Below are positions 6,487-7,868 of a stretch of 7,868 nt of DNA, piece after piece (within the stretch, counting starts at the first letter, position 1; each line of letters begins with the position of its first letter). This stretch comes from Thermotoga sp. (GTDB lineage Bacteria > Thermotogota > Thermotogae > B3-G13). The translations under genes and the position numbers were made by a program. The notes below the pieces were generated by a model. That model made no database searches. It was given only the letters and a program-made list of their open reading frames with translations, and was not told the origin of the DNA. The DNA lies in the NCBI GenBank assembly GCA_003641555.1, contig QNAT01000045.1, positions 1-7,868 on the forward strand. Reading direction: 5' to 3'.

Positions 6487-7868
6487 TGGATTTCAAAGAT
6501 CTAGAGATCATTAAGGATGTTACAGGTCAACTCATAGATTTTACTCTTAATTTGAGACAAAGTGGACATCCAGGTGGATCCAGATCGAAGATTCACATTA
6601 TGTTGACATTGATCTTCTCTGGAAAGATGCAATTCGATATCAGGCATCCTGAACTTCCTCTTGCCGACAGATTTATACTCGCTGCTGGACACACCGTACC
6701 ATTGGTTTATGCCGCATTAGCAATCATTGGTGAGGCGTTCAAAAAACGATTTGAAAACACGAAAGAGGAACGTTTCATTATAGATCCTGCAAAGATCATA
6801 CTTTTGGATGATCTTTTGAAATTCCGCCATCGTGGCGGACTTCCAGGACATGCAGAATTCTCTGGTAAAACGCTTTTTCTAAAATTCAATACAGGGCCTT
6901 CTGGTCATGGATTACCGGTATCCGTTGGAGAGGCATTTGCACTTAAACGTGCAGGGCATCCCGATGTTAAAGTCTGGTTACTCGAAGGAGAAACTGCTTT
7001 AAGTGCTGGTACATCGCATGAAGCAAAAAACTCTGCCTGGGGACTTGGACTTGATAATTTGTATTGGCTTATAGATTGGAATAATTTCGGGATAGATGAT
7101 CATCCAGTTAATACAGTGATCAACGGTACACCAGATGATTGGTTTAAACCTTATGGATGGAATGTTATGGGCACAGAAAATGGACATAGTTGGAAAGAAA
7201 TTTTGGAAACACTTAAAAAATTGGATGATTCTAAAGAACCAAATATACCGAATGTTGCATGGTTTAAGACAAAAAAGGGCTATGGATATGGGATATACGA
7301 TAATAAATCTCATGGAAGCCCTCATAAAGCAAATTCTGAGATCTTTTGGAAGACTCGTGAGGATTTTATGAATCGTTATGACGTAGATTTCATTGGATAT
7401 GGAAAACCTCCGCCAGAAGAAGAGGAATTCGTCAAGCAGACTCGAGAAAACCTCAAACGTGTTCTTAATGTAGTGTTAAGCTGTGATGATCTTGTAGGAA
7501 AGATCACAGATGAGCTTTTGGAGATCGCTGAAAATGTGCCAAATTCAAGACATATAAAGCTTAACTCAGAAGTCTTTTATGATAAGGCATTTTTCGATTA
7601 TAAACGATATCCTAAAGAAGTTTTCTTTAGCCCAGGAAACCATGTAGCGAATAGAAAAGCTCTGAGGATTTGGGGAGCCTGGATCAATGCACAAAGTGCT
7701 GAAAAGTATGGAAGACCTCTTTTTTTAGCTGCCTCAGCAGATCTTGCAGAGTCAACGAATATCATTGGATTTGCTGAGGCCTTTGGTAATTTCTCAGGGT
7801 ATGGTTGGTACAATAGAAATACAAACAACAAAGGTGTACTTCTGCCTCAAGGAATAACCGAGTTTACA
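6474..7868 (+). CDS. Divergent transketolase-like thiamine-diphosphate enzyme, 3'-truncated by the window
   Basis: The frame runs from just after a TAA at 6471 to the last base, giving 465 codons of a protein expected near 620-670 residues. GTG 6474 is taken as the start; TTG 6477 is nearly as good. The N-terminal thiamine-diphosphate domain shows SGHPGGS (30-36, H32), AAGHTVP (70-76, H73), LPGHAEF with H126, NTGPSGHG (139-146) and D201-W-N203 followed by FGIDDH. The pyrimidine domain has begun by about residue 383, with the SADL motif at 421-424 and GITEF at 461-464; E463 is a candidate for the catalytic glutamate that activates the cofactor. The classic GDG metal motif is changed: the matching stretch reads LEGETALSAG (170-179), with Glu in place of Asp. 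Transketolases move two-carbon units between sugars; here the donor and acceptor are unknown. A 41-base gap separates it from the aldolase gene. Confidence 0.85.
   Translation, partial: MLHLLDFKDLEIIKDVTGQLIDFTLNLRQSGHPGGSRSKIHIMLTLIFSGKMQFDIRHPELPLADRFILAAGHTVPLVYAALAIIGEAFKKRFENTKEERFIIDPAKIILLDDLLKFRHRGGLPGHAEFSGKTLFLKFNTGPSGHGLPVSVGEAFALKRAGHPDVKVWLLEGETALSAGTSHEAKNSAWGLGLDNLYWLIDWNNFGIDDHPVNTVINGTPDDWFKPYGWNVMGTENGHSWKEILETLKKLDDSKEPNIPNVAWFKTKKGYGYGIYDNKSHGSPHKANSEIFWKTREDFMNRYDVDFIGYGKPPPEEEEFVKQTRENLKRVLNVVLSCDDLVGKITDELLEIAENVPNSRHIKLNSEVFYDKAFFDYKRYPKEVFFSPGNHVANRKALRIWGAWINAQSAEKYGRPLFLAASADLAESTNIIGFAEAFGNFSGYGWYNRNTNNKGVLLPQGITEFT

Noticed and set aside
6470..6500. Rho-independent terminator after the aldolase gene
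   Set aside because: The stem is AT-rich and no T-tract follows; it also overlaps the next gene's start.
7135..7371. Forward open frame of 78 codons in another frame of the transketolase-like gene
   Set aside because: It lies wholly within a well-supported coding region, has no ribosome site and has a Met/Leu-rich random composition.

Overview
The window is one strand-uniform sugar-catabolism operon. All six genes read on the + strand and are packed tightly, with gaps of 4 to about 55 bases and one 4-base overlap. The DNA is AT-rich, uses many AGA/AGG and ATA codons, and has strong AAGGAGG-type ribosome binding sites and some GTG/TTG starts. This fits an anaerobic, perhaps thermophilic, fermentative bacterium; the protein style resembles Thermotogota, but a Firmicute cannot be excluded from sequence alone. 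No RNA genes, mobile elements or CRISPR repeats were seen, and no stretch over 300 bases lacks a gene.

Layout: (1) bases 1-1194, a CUT1-type sugar ABC transporter substrate-binding protein whose 5' end lies outside the window. (2) A strong hairpin at 1202-1228, then the two permeases, MalF/UgpA-like (1249-2118) and MalG/UgpE-like (2123-2992). No transporter ATPase is present. (3) 3035-5524, an 829-residue multidomain protein with no signal peptide. It has a GH20b/alpha-glucuronidase-type N-terminal domain, a predicted TIM barrel with an Asp-Glu pair and a Cys/His cluster, and a C-terminal beta-rich module. (4) 5521-6432, a class I aldolase of the DapA/NanA superfamily, closest by eye to N-acetylneuraminate lyase but altered where that enzyme reads the sialic-acid tail. 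(5) 6474 to the window end, the first 465 codons of a divergent transketolase-like enzyme in which the thiamine-diphosphate GDG motif is changed.

Proposed working model (inference): an oligosaccharide or glycoside, possibly containing an acidic sugar, is captured and imported, cut inside the cell by the 829-residue protein, converted to a 2-keto-3-deoxy acid by enzymes not seen here, and split by the aldolase into pyruvate and an aldehyde. The transketolase-like enzyme would then rearrange a ketose or aldose from this route. The combination of an unassigned hydrolase, a retuned lyase and an atypical transketolase behind a dedicated importer does not match a textbook pathway I can name, and is the main point of interest. 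Two short inverted repeats sit just before and over the transketolase start and may control it separately.
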